A DNA stretch of 64,000 nt from Paenibacillus odorifer (GCF_000758725.1 NZ_CP009428.1:4464001-4528000); one strand, 5' to 3'; positions 17,502-26,600 are shown, numbered from the stretch's first letter. A program made the numbers and translations. Notes: generated from the sequence alone by a model not told the origin.

Positions 17502-19337
17502 TTATTTAACGCTTTTACGGGCCTCGAACAATTCCTCAGCCTTTTTAATCGAGAAATCCATAACTTCGGAATAACCAAGACCATTTACCTTATCATGCAT
17601 TTCTTTATTCAACTTATCATATTCCGCTTGATCTTTAGCAAAGACCATTTTCCAGGAAATCTGTTGAATAACCGTACCGATTTGTTTATTCTTTTGTTCC
17701 ACTGTTTTATCCATGGTTAACGGCTCTTTGCCAGTGAAGCCTTGTGGTGCTACAGCCAATAGATTGTTTTTCTCAAAATACTCCTTAGGAGTCAGAACGC
17801 CCATTTTCGCTCTCCAGTCACTATCAAGCTTGGAAGGGTTACGTTCCAGGGTTGTTGTCCACAGATTATGATCGAATGGCTCACTATTCTCTGGATTCAC
17901 CATCGCCGGAACCACAAACGAGAAGTTCATTTGATTGGAGCCATAGTAGTAGTCACCACCGCCGTATTCAGCAGGAACTTGAGTATTCTGTTGATCAGTA
18001 TAAGCTTTCCAACCAAAATCAGTCACTGCAGGTTTGCCGTTTGCATCAATATCCCAAGTCAGACCTTGAGGTCCGTTAGGTACTGCTGTACCACTTCCTG
18101 CAGAAATCATTGCACCTTCCGGTGTGTACATCCAGTTAATGAATTCCATAATTCTAGCAGGTTCCTTAGCTTTTGCGCCGATTGCAATAATACCGTTACC
18201 ACCGTAAACATTGAAGCCTGTGGAATACATCAATTCATCTTTGAACGGAACTAGCGCAAAACCTTTACCTTCGGCTGTTCTTTCTGGTGTATTGTAGTTA
18301 GCAGCTCCTAGCCATGGGAACCAAGAGAACAATAGACGACCATCTTTGTATTTCGCTACAACATCGTCGAATTTTTGCGTCATAGAGTCCGGATCAACCA
18401 GCCCCATTTGGTTAGCTTCAAAATACAGCTTGAGCGATTTCATGTACCAGCTATCTTCGGATAAAAAGTCATAATACTTTTCTTCATCTGCCTTAACATA
18501 CACAGCAGTATCAGGAATTTCGTCATAGCCCATCATGTTTGCGAACTGTTTAGCCAATGTCATTTTATAGTTGCCATCCCAATCAGACCACATCGAGAAA
18601 GCATAGGTTTTTTTGCCTTGTTCGTTCTTAGGCTCGAGCTCTTGCATTTTTTTCAGCACAGGCAGATAATCTTCAATCTTTGTAATTTCTGGCGCTCCAA
18701 TTTGTTGGTAAAGATCAAAGCGCAGGTCTGGACCCCAAGTCATATCTTTTCCTTCAGAAGGTCCGGATGGGTTAGAAGCTACGCTGTTCCCCATACCAAA
18801 GACTGATGATCCACCGCCAAAAGCTACCTTTGCTTTCTCAATAGCTTTTGGGAAAGTGCTAGAAATGTCTTTTCCGTATTTGTCCAAAAGACCGTCCTGT
18901 GTCCAGTCCAAGAGCAGCTTTCCTTTGATGGCATTTGGATAGTGGTTCTTGTCGTCACCGAAAATAATGATATCTCCAAGATCACCGGAAGCCATCATTG
19001 CAGAGATTTTGGTATCTCCACCAGTCAGGTTTGAAGCTACAATGTCCATTTCAATGTTGAACTTATCCTTGATGATTTTTGCAAACCATCCGGTCTGTGG
19101 ACCGGCATAGTTAGCGGTTGTTGAGAATACAGTCAGCTTCAGCGGCTTGGAATGATCAAGCGCTCCGTCATCCGGTGCTGCTGTCTCCTCCGCCGGGGCA
19201 TTTGTGGCAGCCGACGTAGGTTTCTCTGTGCTCGTGTTTTTGCCCGAATTAGCCGTATTATTCCCCCCGCCACATGCTGCAAGAACGAAGACCAGGATTA
19301 CGGATAGCATGACAAGCGATGCTCTTCTTAATCTCAT
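17502..19337 (-). CDS. Extracellular sugar-binding lipoprotein of the ABC operon
   Basis: A 611-residue solute-binding lipoprotein. The signal peptide ends in the lipobox LAACG (Cys22), followed by a Ser/Thr/Ala-rich linker to about residue 60. The mature part has binding-protein features such as SAMMASGDLGDIIIFGDD and a C-terminal helical lobe. It is transcribed after the two permease genes (91 bp gap) and is the natural binding protein of this importer. The family handles oligosaccharides from plant polysaccharides. No ATPase is encoded here, so a shared MsmX-like ATPase elsewhere is expected. The substrate cannot be read from sequence. Confidence 0.9.
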   Translation of the reverse strand: MRLRRASLVMLSVILVFVLAACGGGNNTANSGKNTSTEKPTSAATNAPAEETAAPDDGALDHSKPLKLTVFSTTANYAGPQTGWFAKIIKDKFNIEMDIVASNLTGGDTKISAMMASGDLGDIIIFGDDKNHYPNAIKGKLLLDWTQDGLLDKYGKDISSTFPKAIEKAKVAFGGGSSVFGMGNSVASNPSGPSEGKDMTWGPDLRFDLYQQIGAPEITKIEDYLPVLKKMQELEPKNEQGKKTYAFSMWSDWDGNYKMTLAKQFANMMGYDEIPDTAVYVKADEEKYYDFLSEDSWYMKSLKLYFEANQMGLVDPDSMTQKFDDVVAKYKDGRLLFSWFPWLGAANYNTPERTAEGKGFALVPFKDELMYSTGFNVYGGNGIIAIGAKAKEPARIMEFINWMYTPEGAMISAGSGTAVPNGPQGLTWDIDANGKPAVTDFGWKAYTDQQNTQVPAEYGGGDYYYGSNQMNFSFVVPAMVNPENSEPFDHNLWTTTLERNPSKLDSDWRAKMGVLTPKEYFEKNNLLAVAPQGFTGKEPLTMDKTVEQKNKQIGTVIQQISWKMVFAKDQAEYDKLNKEMHDKVNGLGYSEVMDFSIKKAEELFEARKSVK

Positions 19338-19428
19338 TGCTTTATACCCTCCCTTTCATCTCTTCACTTATAGTTCAACTCTGCTTATAGCAGAGGAAAA
19401 CCCAGTTCTGGTCCAGAGCGGCCACCCA

Positions 19429-20325
19429 TCAGCCTTTAACCGCACCAATCATAATTCCTTTGACGAAAAAGCGTTGGAAGAACGGATACACGATCAAAAT
19501 CGGCAATACGACGATCATCGTTACAGTCATCCGCACAGAGGTTGGAGTCTGCATATTCGCTGCACTAGCGGCCATATCTGGCGAATTACGAATTAAGGCC
19601 GCGAGCGAGCTGGATTCGTTCAAATAACGCCATAATAAGAACTGGAGCGTAAAGTATTTCGTATCTGTCATTAGAAACGCCGTATCAATAAAGGCATTCC
19701 ACTGATTCACCGCTGAGAAAATCGTAATCGTAGCCAAGATAGGTGTTGTAAGAGGAACAATGATACTCCAGAACACCCGGAAGTAACCTGCTCCATCCAT
19801 TGACGCCGACTCCTCAAGTGAGGGCGGAATAGCCTCGACGAAGGTTTTGACCAAAATGATATTAAAAGGAGTAATAATGGTTGGCAAAATATAAGCCAGG
19901 TAGTTATTAGTCAGATGCAAGTTATGCATGGTGATATACCATGGGATCAGCCCTGCGCTGAAATACATCGTAACTACAACACTGCGGTACCAAATACTCC
20001 GGCCCCACATCTCCTTTTTGGTGAACAAGTACCCAAGGAATGCCGAAGACCCAACGGTGAGCAAAGTACCAACAACTGTTCTATAAATAGAGACTGTCGC
20101 CGCATGACCTAAACCACTGATTCTTAGAACCTTACTATAGTTATCAAAATGGATCTGCCTTGGATAAAATTTGATATACCCCGCTGCGCTAAGATCATTC
20201 GAACTGATCGTATTAATGAACAAATAGTAGAATGGATAAATGCATGACAGGGTGAACAATCCAAAGAGTGTGTAGATAATAATTTGAAAGATTAATTCTC
20301 CAGAAGTTAGTTTTTTCTTTCTCAA
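19429..20325 (-). CDS. Carbohydrate ABC permease, LplC/MalG type
   Basis: A 298-residue inner-membrane permease with about six helices. The cytoplasmic EAA loop that docks the ATPase is seen as EESASMDGAGYFRVFWSIIV. The end FFVKGIMIGAVKG is typical of the CUT1 LplC/YtcP group. It lies 17 bp downstream of the partner permease gene and upstream of the binding protein. It forms a heterodimer with the LplB-like subunit to pass oligosaccharides inwards. Confidence 0.92.
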   Translation of the reverse strand: MRKKKLTSGELIFQIIIYTLFGLFTLSCIYPFYYLFINTISSNDLSAAGYIKFYPRQIHFDNYSKVLRISGLGHAATVSIYRTVVGTLLTVGSSAFLGYLFTKKEMWGRSIWYRSVVVTMYFSAGLIPWYITMHNLHLTNNYLAYILPTIITPFNIILVKTFVEAIPPSLEESASMDGAGYFRVFWSIIVPLTTPILATITIFSAVNQWNAFIDTAFLMTDTKYFTLQFLLWRYLNESSSLAALIRNSPDMAASAANMQTPTSVRMTVTMIVVLPILIVYPFFQRFFVKGIMIGAVKG

Positions 20326-20342
20326 ATGGGATCACCCCCGCC

Positions 20343-21302
20343 TTAAATGATAGATTCGTCACGCACCATCTTGGATAATGTGTTTGCCGCGAACAGTAGA
20401 ATTACACTGACGACCGACTTCAGCATACTGACAGCTGTGGCAAACGGAAAGTTGTTAGCGAACGCAATATTGTATACATAAAGATCCAGCACTTCTATGG
20501 AATCTTTATTCATCGCATTTTGAAAGGCAAAGTACTGCTCCATCCCGTTATTGACTAGGTTACCTATGGAGAGCAGCAGTAGGACAAAGAAGGTTGGGAC
20601 AAGACCCGGAATGGTAATATGCCAGATTTTACGGAACCGGCTTGCACCATCCACCTCAACGGCCTCGTACAATTCTTGATCAATGCCTGCGATTGCAGCA
20701 AGATAGAGAATGGCACCCCAGCCTAACGATTTCCACCAATACCAAATGATCATCGTGACCCAAATATTCGAGCTGGAGGCTAAAAAGTTATAACCTTCAT
20801 CAACGATTCCAAGCTGCACTAAAATGTGCGTGATGACCCCGTTATCAACGGAGAACAACGAGAAAGCCAATGCATATACCAGAATCCAGCTGATAAAGTT
20901 CGGAATCGTGGTTAGCGTCTGCACCATCTTGCGATACCAGCCTGACTTAATCTCGGTCAGAAAAATCGCAAAGATCACTGGAAATATCGAGGTAATTAGT
21001 CCAAGTGAACTCATGGCAAGAGTGTTCTTCAGCACGCGCACAACCTCTGCGGTCTGTGTTGGATTGGATACAATCGTCTTGAACCATTTCAACCCGACAT
21101 ATGGCGTGTCAGACAACGGTATTCCGGGAATGAAATCATAAAATGCATAAATCCATCCGCTGATCGGCAGATAATAGAAAATAAAGGTGACAATAAGAAA
21201 CGGAAAAGCCATGAAGAACAATTTATGTTTGTTCTTCATCTTCCAGCGGGATCGATGAACCGGATCGACGCTGGGAAGTAATTCACCAGAAGGTACCCCC
21301 AT
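20343..21302 (-). CDS. Carbohydrate ABC permease, LplB type
   Basis: A 319-residue permease, first gene of the importer operon. About six helices follow a short cytoplasmic N-terminus; the EAA loop is YEAVEVDGASRFRKIWHITI. The opening KLFFMAFPFLIVTFIFYYLP is characteristic of the LplB/YteP group. Start ATG at 21302 has AGGAG eight bases upstream. An extended -10 box and a cre-like site lie just upstream, suggesting activation plus glucose repression. It pairs with the LplC-like subunit. Confidence 0.92.
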   Translation of the reverse strand: MGVPSGELLPSVDPVHRSRWKMKNKHKLFFMAFPFLIVTFIFYYLPISGWIYAFYDFIPGIPLSDTPYVGLKWFKTIVSNPTQTAEVVRVLKNTLAMSSLGLITSIFPVIFAIFLTEIKSGWYRKMVQTLTTIPNFISWILVYALAFSLFSVDNGVITHILVQLGIVDEGYNFLASSSNIWVTMIIWYWWKSLGWGAILYLAAIAGIDQELYEAVEVDGASRFRKIWHITIPGLVPTFFVLLLLSIGNLVNNGMEQYFAFQNAMNKDSIEVLDLYVYNIAFANNFPFATAVSMLKSVVSVILLFAANTLSKMVRDESII

Positions 21303-21327
21303 GTCGGAATCTCCTATACCCAGATTT

Positions 21328-21349
21328 TGATTACGTTTTCATAGTATCA
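21328..21349 (-). promoter_or_regulatory. Extended -10 promoter with cre-like site
   Basis: On the minus strand TG-A-TACTAT (21341-21349) is an extended -10 box without a clear -35, which suits an activator-dependent promoter. Directly downstream, 21328-21341 matches the CcpA consensus TGWNANCGNTNWCA in either direction with one mismatch. CcpA bound there would block the start region of the importer operon. Confidence 0.55.
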
Positions 21350-21502
21350 GAACCATTATGTATGGCGAGATAGAACACAGAACGGCCTCACTGGAGAACC
21401 GTCTGATGCTTGTGAACCAAATTCGCATCTATTTCGACCATTTTCTACCTAATCACTGTGGGTCTAGTGATGTAGAGCCTACATGCCTTTTGGCTTATAA
21501 AA

Positions 21503-21540
21503 AGCGGCAGGATGACGGGAATTCCCCTCATCCTGCCGCT
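21503..21540 (-). terminator. Strong minus-strand terminator without an obvious gene
   Basis: A perfect 13-bp stem (21503-21515 with 21528-21540) is followed on the minus strand by TTTTT. It is about 200 bp upstream of the sugar permease operon, yet no gene ends there; the next minus-strand gene upstream has its own terminator. It may insulate the operon from read-through of the repeat region or be left over from a lost gene. Confidence 0.7.
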
Positions 21541-21600
21541 GAAAGAAATGGTTTCTAAGGGACGCTTGGGAGCTATGGGCAACTAGACCCTCCTCGTTCA

Positions 21601-21822
21601 CTACATCAACTATGGTGCGTTTTGTCCTCTTCATCTGCTACATCAACTATGGTGCGCTTTGTCCTCTTCGTCCGCTACATCAACTATGGTGCGCTTTGTC
21701 CTCTTCGTCCGCTACATCAACTATGGTGCGCTTTGTCCTCTTCATCCGCTACATCAACTATGGTGCGCTTTGTCCTCTTCATCCGCTACATCAACTATGG
21801 TGCGCTTTGTCCTCTACATCCG
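21601..21822. repeat. 37-bp tandem repeat, six copies
   Basis: Six adjacent copies of a 37-bp unit beginning CTACATCAACTATGGTGCGC start at 21601, 21638, 21675, 21712, 21749 and 21786. Differences are single bases, mostly in the first and last copies. Because 37 is not a multiple of three, the same peptide appears in each frame in turn, so the array is not coding. There are no spacers, so it is not a CRISPR. Confidence 0.95.
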
Positions 21823-21852
21823 TTATGGTCTTTCACACTTCATAGATCTCGC

Positions 21853-22530
21853 ATCGGACCCAGATGCACTTATTTCCGGGATTCAGCGTTTTTCCTCGTG
21901 CTATTGGACTCAGGTGCAGCTATTCACACAAATATAGTTCAAATATGAGCAAATTCATGCCCATAAGAGCAATACAGTCCGAAACTACGGCAAAGTAGCT
22001 CAAAAATCAGCAATAGCGACTATACGGTCCGCAACACTCCACCCATCATTTTTTGGCACACTTCTATCTAGAATCCATCACATTTTCTTGTACTATCGGA
22101 CTCATTCTAGAATCCATCACATTTTCTTGTACTATCGGACTCATTCTAGAATCCACCGCATTCCCTCATGCTATCGGACCCAGATGCACTTATTTCCGGG
22201 ATTCAGCGTTTTTCCTCGTGCTATCGGACTCAGGTGCAGCTATTCACACAAATATAGTCCAAATATGAGCAAATTCATGCCCATAAGAACAATACAGTCC
22301 GAAACTACCGCAAAGTAGCTAAAAAATCAGCAATAGCGACTATACGGTCCGCAACACTCCACGCATCATTCTTAGGCGCACTTCTATCAAGAATCCATCA
22401 CATTTGCTCAAGCTATCGGACTCATTCTTGAATCCATGACATTTGCTCATGCTATCGGACTCATTCTTGAATCCATCGCATTCCCTCATCTATCGGACTC
22501 AGATGCACTTATTTCCAGGATTCATCGCAT
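21853..22530. repeat. 320-bp tandem repeat with CTATCGGAC core (locus A)
   Basis: Two near-identical units of about 320 bp (21853-22172 and 22173-22492) and the start of a third fill this gap. Each contains ATCGGACCCAGATGCACTTA, a stretch with AATAGCGACTATACGGTCCG, and a run of 39-bp sub-repeats ending CTATCGGACTCAT (22067-22183 in the first unit). The same CTATCGGACTCA and AATAGCG...GGTCCG pieces recur in the array at 36.6-37.7 kb. No coding frame runs through it. Confidence 0.9.
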
Positions 22531-22603
22531 TTACTCATCCTTCAACGCAGCTCCCTTACTTCGAGGGTTCATGCTCATTTGTACTCCCAACCACACATAA
22601 AAA

Positions 22604-22629
22604 AGCAGCCTCTCAAATGAGAAGCTGCT
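22604..22629 (-). terminator. Terminator of the second MFS exporter
   Basis: AGCAGC (22604-22609) pairs with GCTGCT (22624-22629), and TCTCA with TGAGA inside. A T run follows on the minus strand. It is about 105 bp past the stop codon. Confidence 0.7.
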
Positions 22630-22733
22630 CCATCACTTTACAACCATAGTTTGTTTACACCAAATCACTGCATTCCGTATAATACGCACTATTTTCCGCT
22701 CATTATTCGAATGCCCAACGTCTTCCGCAAAAC

Positions 22734-24281
22734 CTAATGCCCGGGCGTCTTAACTTCCCCCTCCGCGGAGGCATCCATTTTCTGACGCCCCATAAAAAAG
22801 GAAGCCAGCAAAGCTAATGCAGCTGGAATAACCGCCCAAGCGAAGGTGTTCGCAATGGAAGAGGAAAGTCCCTCTGTAATTTTGCTCAAAATTTCCGGTG
22901 GAATGAGTGCTCTAGTCTCAGGCGACAGCAGGGAATGCGGATCTTTAAAATCCATAGCCCCCACAGCCCCCGCAGAAGCAGCTCCTCCTCCATTTGCTGT
23001 GAGCAACTTAGTTAGACTGCCCGAGAAATAATGGCTTTGAATAATGCCAAATGTGGTAATTCCGATGGTCATGCCAAGCGAACGAATGAAATTTAGTGTT
23101 GCGCTGGCGGAGCCGCGTTGCTGCGCTGTCAGACCATGAATAGCTGCTGTGCTTAACACAGAGAAGGAAGCGCCGATGCCCAATCCGATTAAAATCATGT
23201 ACAAGGTAACCAAGAGACGTGAAGCTTCCGGAGTAAGCGTTGCTACCAGTCCTGTGCCGATCACCAAAAGTACAAACGTAGGTATCAGCAGATTGCGGTA
23301 ACTGGTTTTTGCCATCAGGAATCCTCCCGTTGTGGCGGTAATTACTGAGCCGACCATCATCGGCAGCAGGACAAGTCCTGAATTGGTAGCCGAACCCCCC
23401 AATACACCTTGAATAAAAATAGGAATGTATACGGAGGCCACGATAAATGCAGCACCGCTAAATAGCGCGCACAGAATGCTGACGGCGTACAGTCTTTTTT
23501 TGAATAAAGCAAAGGAAATGATCGGCTCTTTCGCTCTCGTCTCTACAAAAAGGAACACTGCCGCCAATATAGCAAAAGCTGCAAATAAGCCGAGGATCAT
23601 CGATGAGCCCCAAGCGTACTCTTTTCCACCCAGCTCCAACGCAAACATTAAGCAGATGACAGAGCCCAGCAGTGTGCCCGCACCCAGCCAATCAATAGGT
23701 TGTTTAGAATGCTCGTGTGATTCTTTATAAAAGAATACGACCATCACAAAAGCCAACAGTCCAAGCGGCAAGTTAATATAAAATATCCACTGCCAAGCAA
23801 TATGATCGGTGATATATGCGCCTAGCAATGGACCAAAAATACTTGATAATCCAAACACCGCACCAAATGCACCGCCCAGCTTGCCCCGTGTCTCCAGTGG
23901 TACGGCGTCGAACATTATGGCAAAAGCAATCGGCACTAGCGCGCCGCCTCCAATTCCCTGAACCGCCCGATAAGCAGCCAACTGAGTAATTGTATCTGCC
24001 GTCCCGCAAAGCGCCGAACCTGCCATAAATACAATAATCCCAAAAATAAAAAACTTTTTACGCCCATACATATCAGACAGCTTGCCAAAGATAGGCATCC
24101 CCGCCATCTCAGCTACAAGATAAGCTGATGTTACCCAGACAAATTTGTCCATACCGCCTAGTTCCCCAACAATATTGCCCATTGCTGTAGCAACGATGGT
24201 GCTGTCCATGGAGGCCATCAGTATTCCTAACAGCAGACCTGCGATAACAATGCCCAGATTGGGCGCTTTGGCAGCACTCAT
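22734..24281 (-). CDS. DHA2 (EmrB/QacA-type) MFS exporter
   Basis: A 515-residue membrane exporter with about 14 helices. It has loop motif A as GKLSDMYGRKKFFIFG and the antiporter motif C-like GLSSIFGPLLGAYI. The opening ASMDSTIVATAMGNIVGEL is typical of the EmrB/MDR family. The C-terminal half has an enlarged loop rich in Gly and Ala. It is transcribed in the same direction as bacF with a gap of 40 bp, so read-through from the bactofilin operon is possible. The substrate is unknown. Confidence 0.9.
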   Translation of the reverse strand: MSAAKAPNLGIVIAGLLLGILMASMDSTIVATAMGNIVGELGGMDKFVWVTSAYLVAEMAGMPIFGKLSDMYGRKKFFIFGIIVFMAGSALCGTADTITQLAAYRAVQGIGGGALVPIAFAIMFDAVPLETRGKLGGAFGAVFGLSSIFGPLLGAYITDHIAWQWIFYINLPLGLLAFVMVVFFYKESHEHSKQPIDWLGAGTLLGSVICLMFALELGGKEYAWGSSMILGLFAAFAILAAVFLFVETRAKEPIISFALFKKRLYAVSILCALFSGAAFIVASVYIPIFIQGVLGGSATNSGLVLLPMMVGSVITATTGGFLMAKTSYRNLLIPTFVLLVIGTGLVATLTPEASRLLVTLYMILIGLGIGASFSVLSTAAIHGLTAQQRGSASATLNFIRSLGMTIGITTFGIIQSHYFSGSLTKLLTANGGGAASAGAVGAMDFKDPHSLLSPETRALIPPEILSKITEGLSSSIANTFAWAVIPAALALLASFFMGRQKMDASAEGEVKTPGH

Positions 24282-24321
24282 TTATTCCACTCCCCATTGT
24301 CAAAAGATCTATAACTATGTG

Positions 24322-24993
24322 TTACAACTTCACTTGATGCCTCACTATTGCATTCTTGTGAATCTCCAAAACACTACGGTATTCCACAGTATCAATCTCA
24401 CAGTCCACACCGATGATTACCCGATCTCCTCTGACAATATTTGCTTTTGTATTATTCAGCTCTATCGTATCGCCTTCAATGAGCCCAGCCTCAAAAAGCA
24501 CTTTAGGATTCTGCTTCATCAAATGCAGGAATTTTCCGGTCTTGCTTTTTTTGATCGTTAAAGCACTGCCTCCAACCTCTTTCGCTCTACTTATTCCATA
24601 TAAATTGATCTCCAGTTGCTCCGCACTTAGCAGTCCTGCCACATTGAGAGCGCCCGAAATACGCAGATGTTCACCTTCACAATCACCATTGACCTCCAAA
24701 TTACCATTAAGATGAATATCGTCGATTTTTACGGAGGTTGCTTTAATTTCACCCTGACCCCGCAAGGAATCCCCTTCAAGATTACCCAAAAGTGTCATCT
24801 CACCGGTTATTTTCATTTTGGTCATTAGCAGGTTTCCATCTACTCTGGCATTTCCAGTCAGGCTCAGCTTCTCACAATCTACATCACCTGCAAAATGACC
24901 TTCCCCAGTAACTTTAATGTCCCGAAAGAAGCCTCCCGCTGAGGTCGTTGTGCCTATTATTTTCAAATTACTCCGAGTTGTTTCTTCACTCAC
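24322..24993 (-). CDS. bacF: Bactofilin-like protein (YhbF/BacF type)
   Basis: A 223-residue cytoskeletal-type protein. Strand repeats such as VTGEGHFAGDVDCEKLSLTG and VDGNLLMTKMKITGEMTLLG form the right-handed beta-helix of bactofilins; a second block follows (GDTIELNNTKANIVRGDRVI). In Bacillus subtilis the pair BacE/BacF follows yhbD and is linked to flagellum-dependent motility. The longest open frame starts at 25047 inside the preceding gene, but the GTG at 24993 has AGGTGGAG at good spacing and overlaps the upstream stop by 8 bp, so I use it. The symbol follows gene order and similarity to the neighbour. Confidence 0.75.
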   Translation of the reverse strand: MSEETTRSNLKIIGTTTSAGGFFRDIKVTGEGHFAGDVDCEKLSLTGNARVDGNLLMTKMKITGEMTLLGNLEGDSLRGQGEIKATSVKIDDIHLNGNLEVNGDCEGEHLRISGALNVAGLLSAEQLEINLYGISRAKEVGGSALTIKKSKTGKFLHLMKQNPKVLFEAGLIEGDTIELNNTKANIVRGDRVIIGVDCEIDTVEYRSVLEIHKNAIVRHQVKL

Positions 24994-25672
24994 CGATCTT
25001 CTCCACCTTTCCAACCTTTGCTTCTGGATGTACTGTGATCTGATCACGATACTCTATCCGTTCGATAGTACAGCCTGGCCCTACAATCACAATATTGCCC
25101 CTGATAACATCCGCTATTGTATACTCTAAATCAATAAAATCTCCTTCAATAGTCCGAGCCCGCAGCTCCGATCTTAATTTAGGGATGATTCCACTTAACA
25201 TTTTGCTCCAGACTCCACTATTCGTTTGCCGGATCACTAGACTCTCCACACCAATTTCATGCGCCTTTCCCTGCCCTTGCAGTTTGAAGTCTACATGTCC
25301 TGCACTAAGTAAACCTCCGACACTAAAGCTTCCTTCCCCCGCAAAATCCTCAAGCTCACAATCACCCTTGATATTCAGCATTCCATGAAGAGTGCAACTT
25401 TCTCCCCGAAAGCTCTCACCGACAGTAATCATTCCATCCACCTTTAGGGAGTTAAAACGCAAATGTCCCAGCACTTTCATCGTCCCATTGCATTCCGCTT
25501 CTTCCGCCGAGAGATCATTCTTCAAATTCATATGCCCATTTCCTTTAAAAATTCGCGTCACGATGGGTCCCGTTACTTTGCCTACACCATCGATTTGCAC
25601 ACTGTTATAAGTACCTCCTGCCCCCCCGCTGACTCCGTTTATAATCAGATCCGGCAGCTGTCGTTTATCCAT
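24986..25672 (-). CDS. bacE: Bactofilin-like protein (YhbE/BacE type)
   Basis: A 228-residue bactofilin-like protein, related in sequence to the next gene product: both have G-x-V/I beta-helix repeats (KVTGPIVTRIFKGNGHMNLK; MKVLGHLRFNSLKVDG), a SAGHVDFKLQGQGKAHEIG segment and a second beta block with VIRGNIVIVGPGC. Bactofilins polymerise without nucleotides into filaments or sheets. It lies 12 bp after yhbD and overlaps bacF, a clear operon. The pair looks like an old duplication. Confidence 0.75.
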   Translation of the reverse strand: MDKRQLPDLIINGVSGGAGGTYNSVQIDGVGKVTGPIVTRIFKGNGHMNLKNDLSAEEAECNGTMKVLGHLRFNSLKVDGMITVGESFRGESCTLHGMLNIKGDCELEDFAGEGSFSVGGLLSAGHVDFKLQGQGKAHEIGVESLVIRQTNSGVWSKMLSGIIPKLRSELRARTIEGDFIDLEYTIADVIRGNIVIVGPGCTIERIEYRDQITVHPEAKVGKVEKIGE

Positions 25673-25684
25673 TACAGTAACCCC

Positions 25685-26329
25685 CTATTCAACAAGCTTA
25701 AAAGCAAGCTTACCTTTCAATTGTTCTATTACATCTGCACTGAGTATTTTACTGACCAGCTTTACCCCTTCATCGAACCATAACTCCGCTGGTGCCTGAG
25801 CCAGAATAAAGGATGACACCCCCATTTTGCGGATAAAAAACAACTCCCAGCTTTCACTCTCAAGATTGGAGGCTTTATTCATTAAGGTTCGAAACAGGAG
25901 CTCTGCTTCCTCCATATTCATCTCCCCTGCACTAAGCAGGCGGTCTACAGCCAATAAATAAGTGAGCTGATCGAAGCTATATCCATTCTTGACACCAAGC
26001 CTCTCTCCAAATTTCCCCAGTGTCACTGACGAAACAATGTTACGTTCTATAATTTCCGCAGCAGATACACTTACTCTGTCAAAAGAAGCCTTATCTGACA
26101 GCTTATCAGCCATTTCATCCAAAGAAAGTCCATCTTTCATATTCACAATATTATCGATACGGGACAAGATCATGTCTTTTGGAAAAAAAGTCTCCTGTCC
26201 AGTAAACGTAGATTTACGGATAAACCATTCCTCTGGAATCAACTGCTTCCGCTTCCAGCGGTACAATTGCCCATAGGATATACCGGTTAATTCCAATAGC
26301 TGCTTCTTCGAGATCAAATCCTCTTCCAT
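25685..26329 (-). CDS. yhbD: YhbD-like (DUF4004) putative DNA-binding protein
   Basis: A 214-residue protein. The N-terminal 60 residues look like a MerR-type helix-turn-helix: ISKKQLLELTGISYGQLYRW then KRKQLIPEEWFIRK. The remainder is helical. The same gene precedes the two bactofilin genes in Bacillus subtilis (yhbD-yhbE-yhbF), which supports the name. It may control the operon. The open frame extends to 26383, but the ATG at 26329 has an AAGGAG ribosome site and is the better start. Confidence 0.8.
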   Translation of the reverse strand: MEEDLISKKQLLELTGISYGQLYRWKRKQLIPEEWFIRKSTFTGQETFFPKDMILSRIDNIVNMKDGLSLDEMADKLSDKASFDRVSVSAAEIIERNIVSSVTLGKFGERLGVKNGYSFDQLTYLLAVDRLLSAGEMNMEEAELLFRTLMNKASNLESESWELFFIRKMGVSSFILAQAPAELWFDEGVKLVSKILSADVIEQLKGKLAFKLVE

Positions 26330-26529
26330 GCTTATCACTCCTTGAAGCCATCGTAACATAACACTGTTACGTTGTAAAACCAATAAAATAAACTCACCTC
26401 ATACCTACCTACGCTAGTGACCATCGAGTCCTAACGTCTCCCCCAAAGATTTTAAAGCATACCTTAAGAGCAGACCTCCGTCTTGAGAAGGATTTAACGG
26501 TTATTCACTATTTTTCCCACAAAAAAAGA

Positions 26530-26555
26530 CTGCCCCCGCCGCTTATAAATGGCAG
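26530..26555 (-). terminator. Probable terminator of the secreted glycan-active protein gene
   Basis: CTGCC (26530-26534) pairs with GGCAG (26551-26555) and is followed on the minus strand by TCTTTTTTT, about 45 bp past the stop at 26601. The stem is short. Confidence 0.5.
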
Positions 26556-26600
26556 CATGGAACAGCCTTCTCTTAGAATGATTTTTACGAACTGCTAATC

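Noticed and set aside
21601..21822. Possible CRISPR array
   Set aside because: Repeat units touch each other with no variable spacers, and no cas genes are present in the window.
21612..21948. Three overlapping open frames with near-identical peptides
   Set aside because: They are frame-shifted translations of the 37-bp tandem repeat; 37 is not a multiple of three, so each frame shows the same peptide in turn. No ribosome sites.
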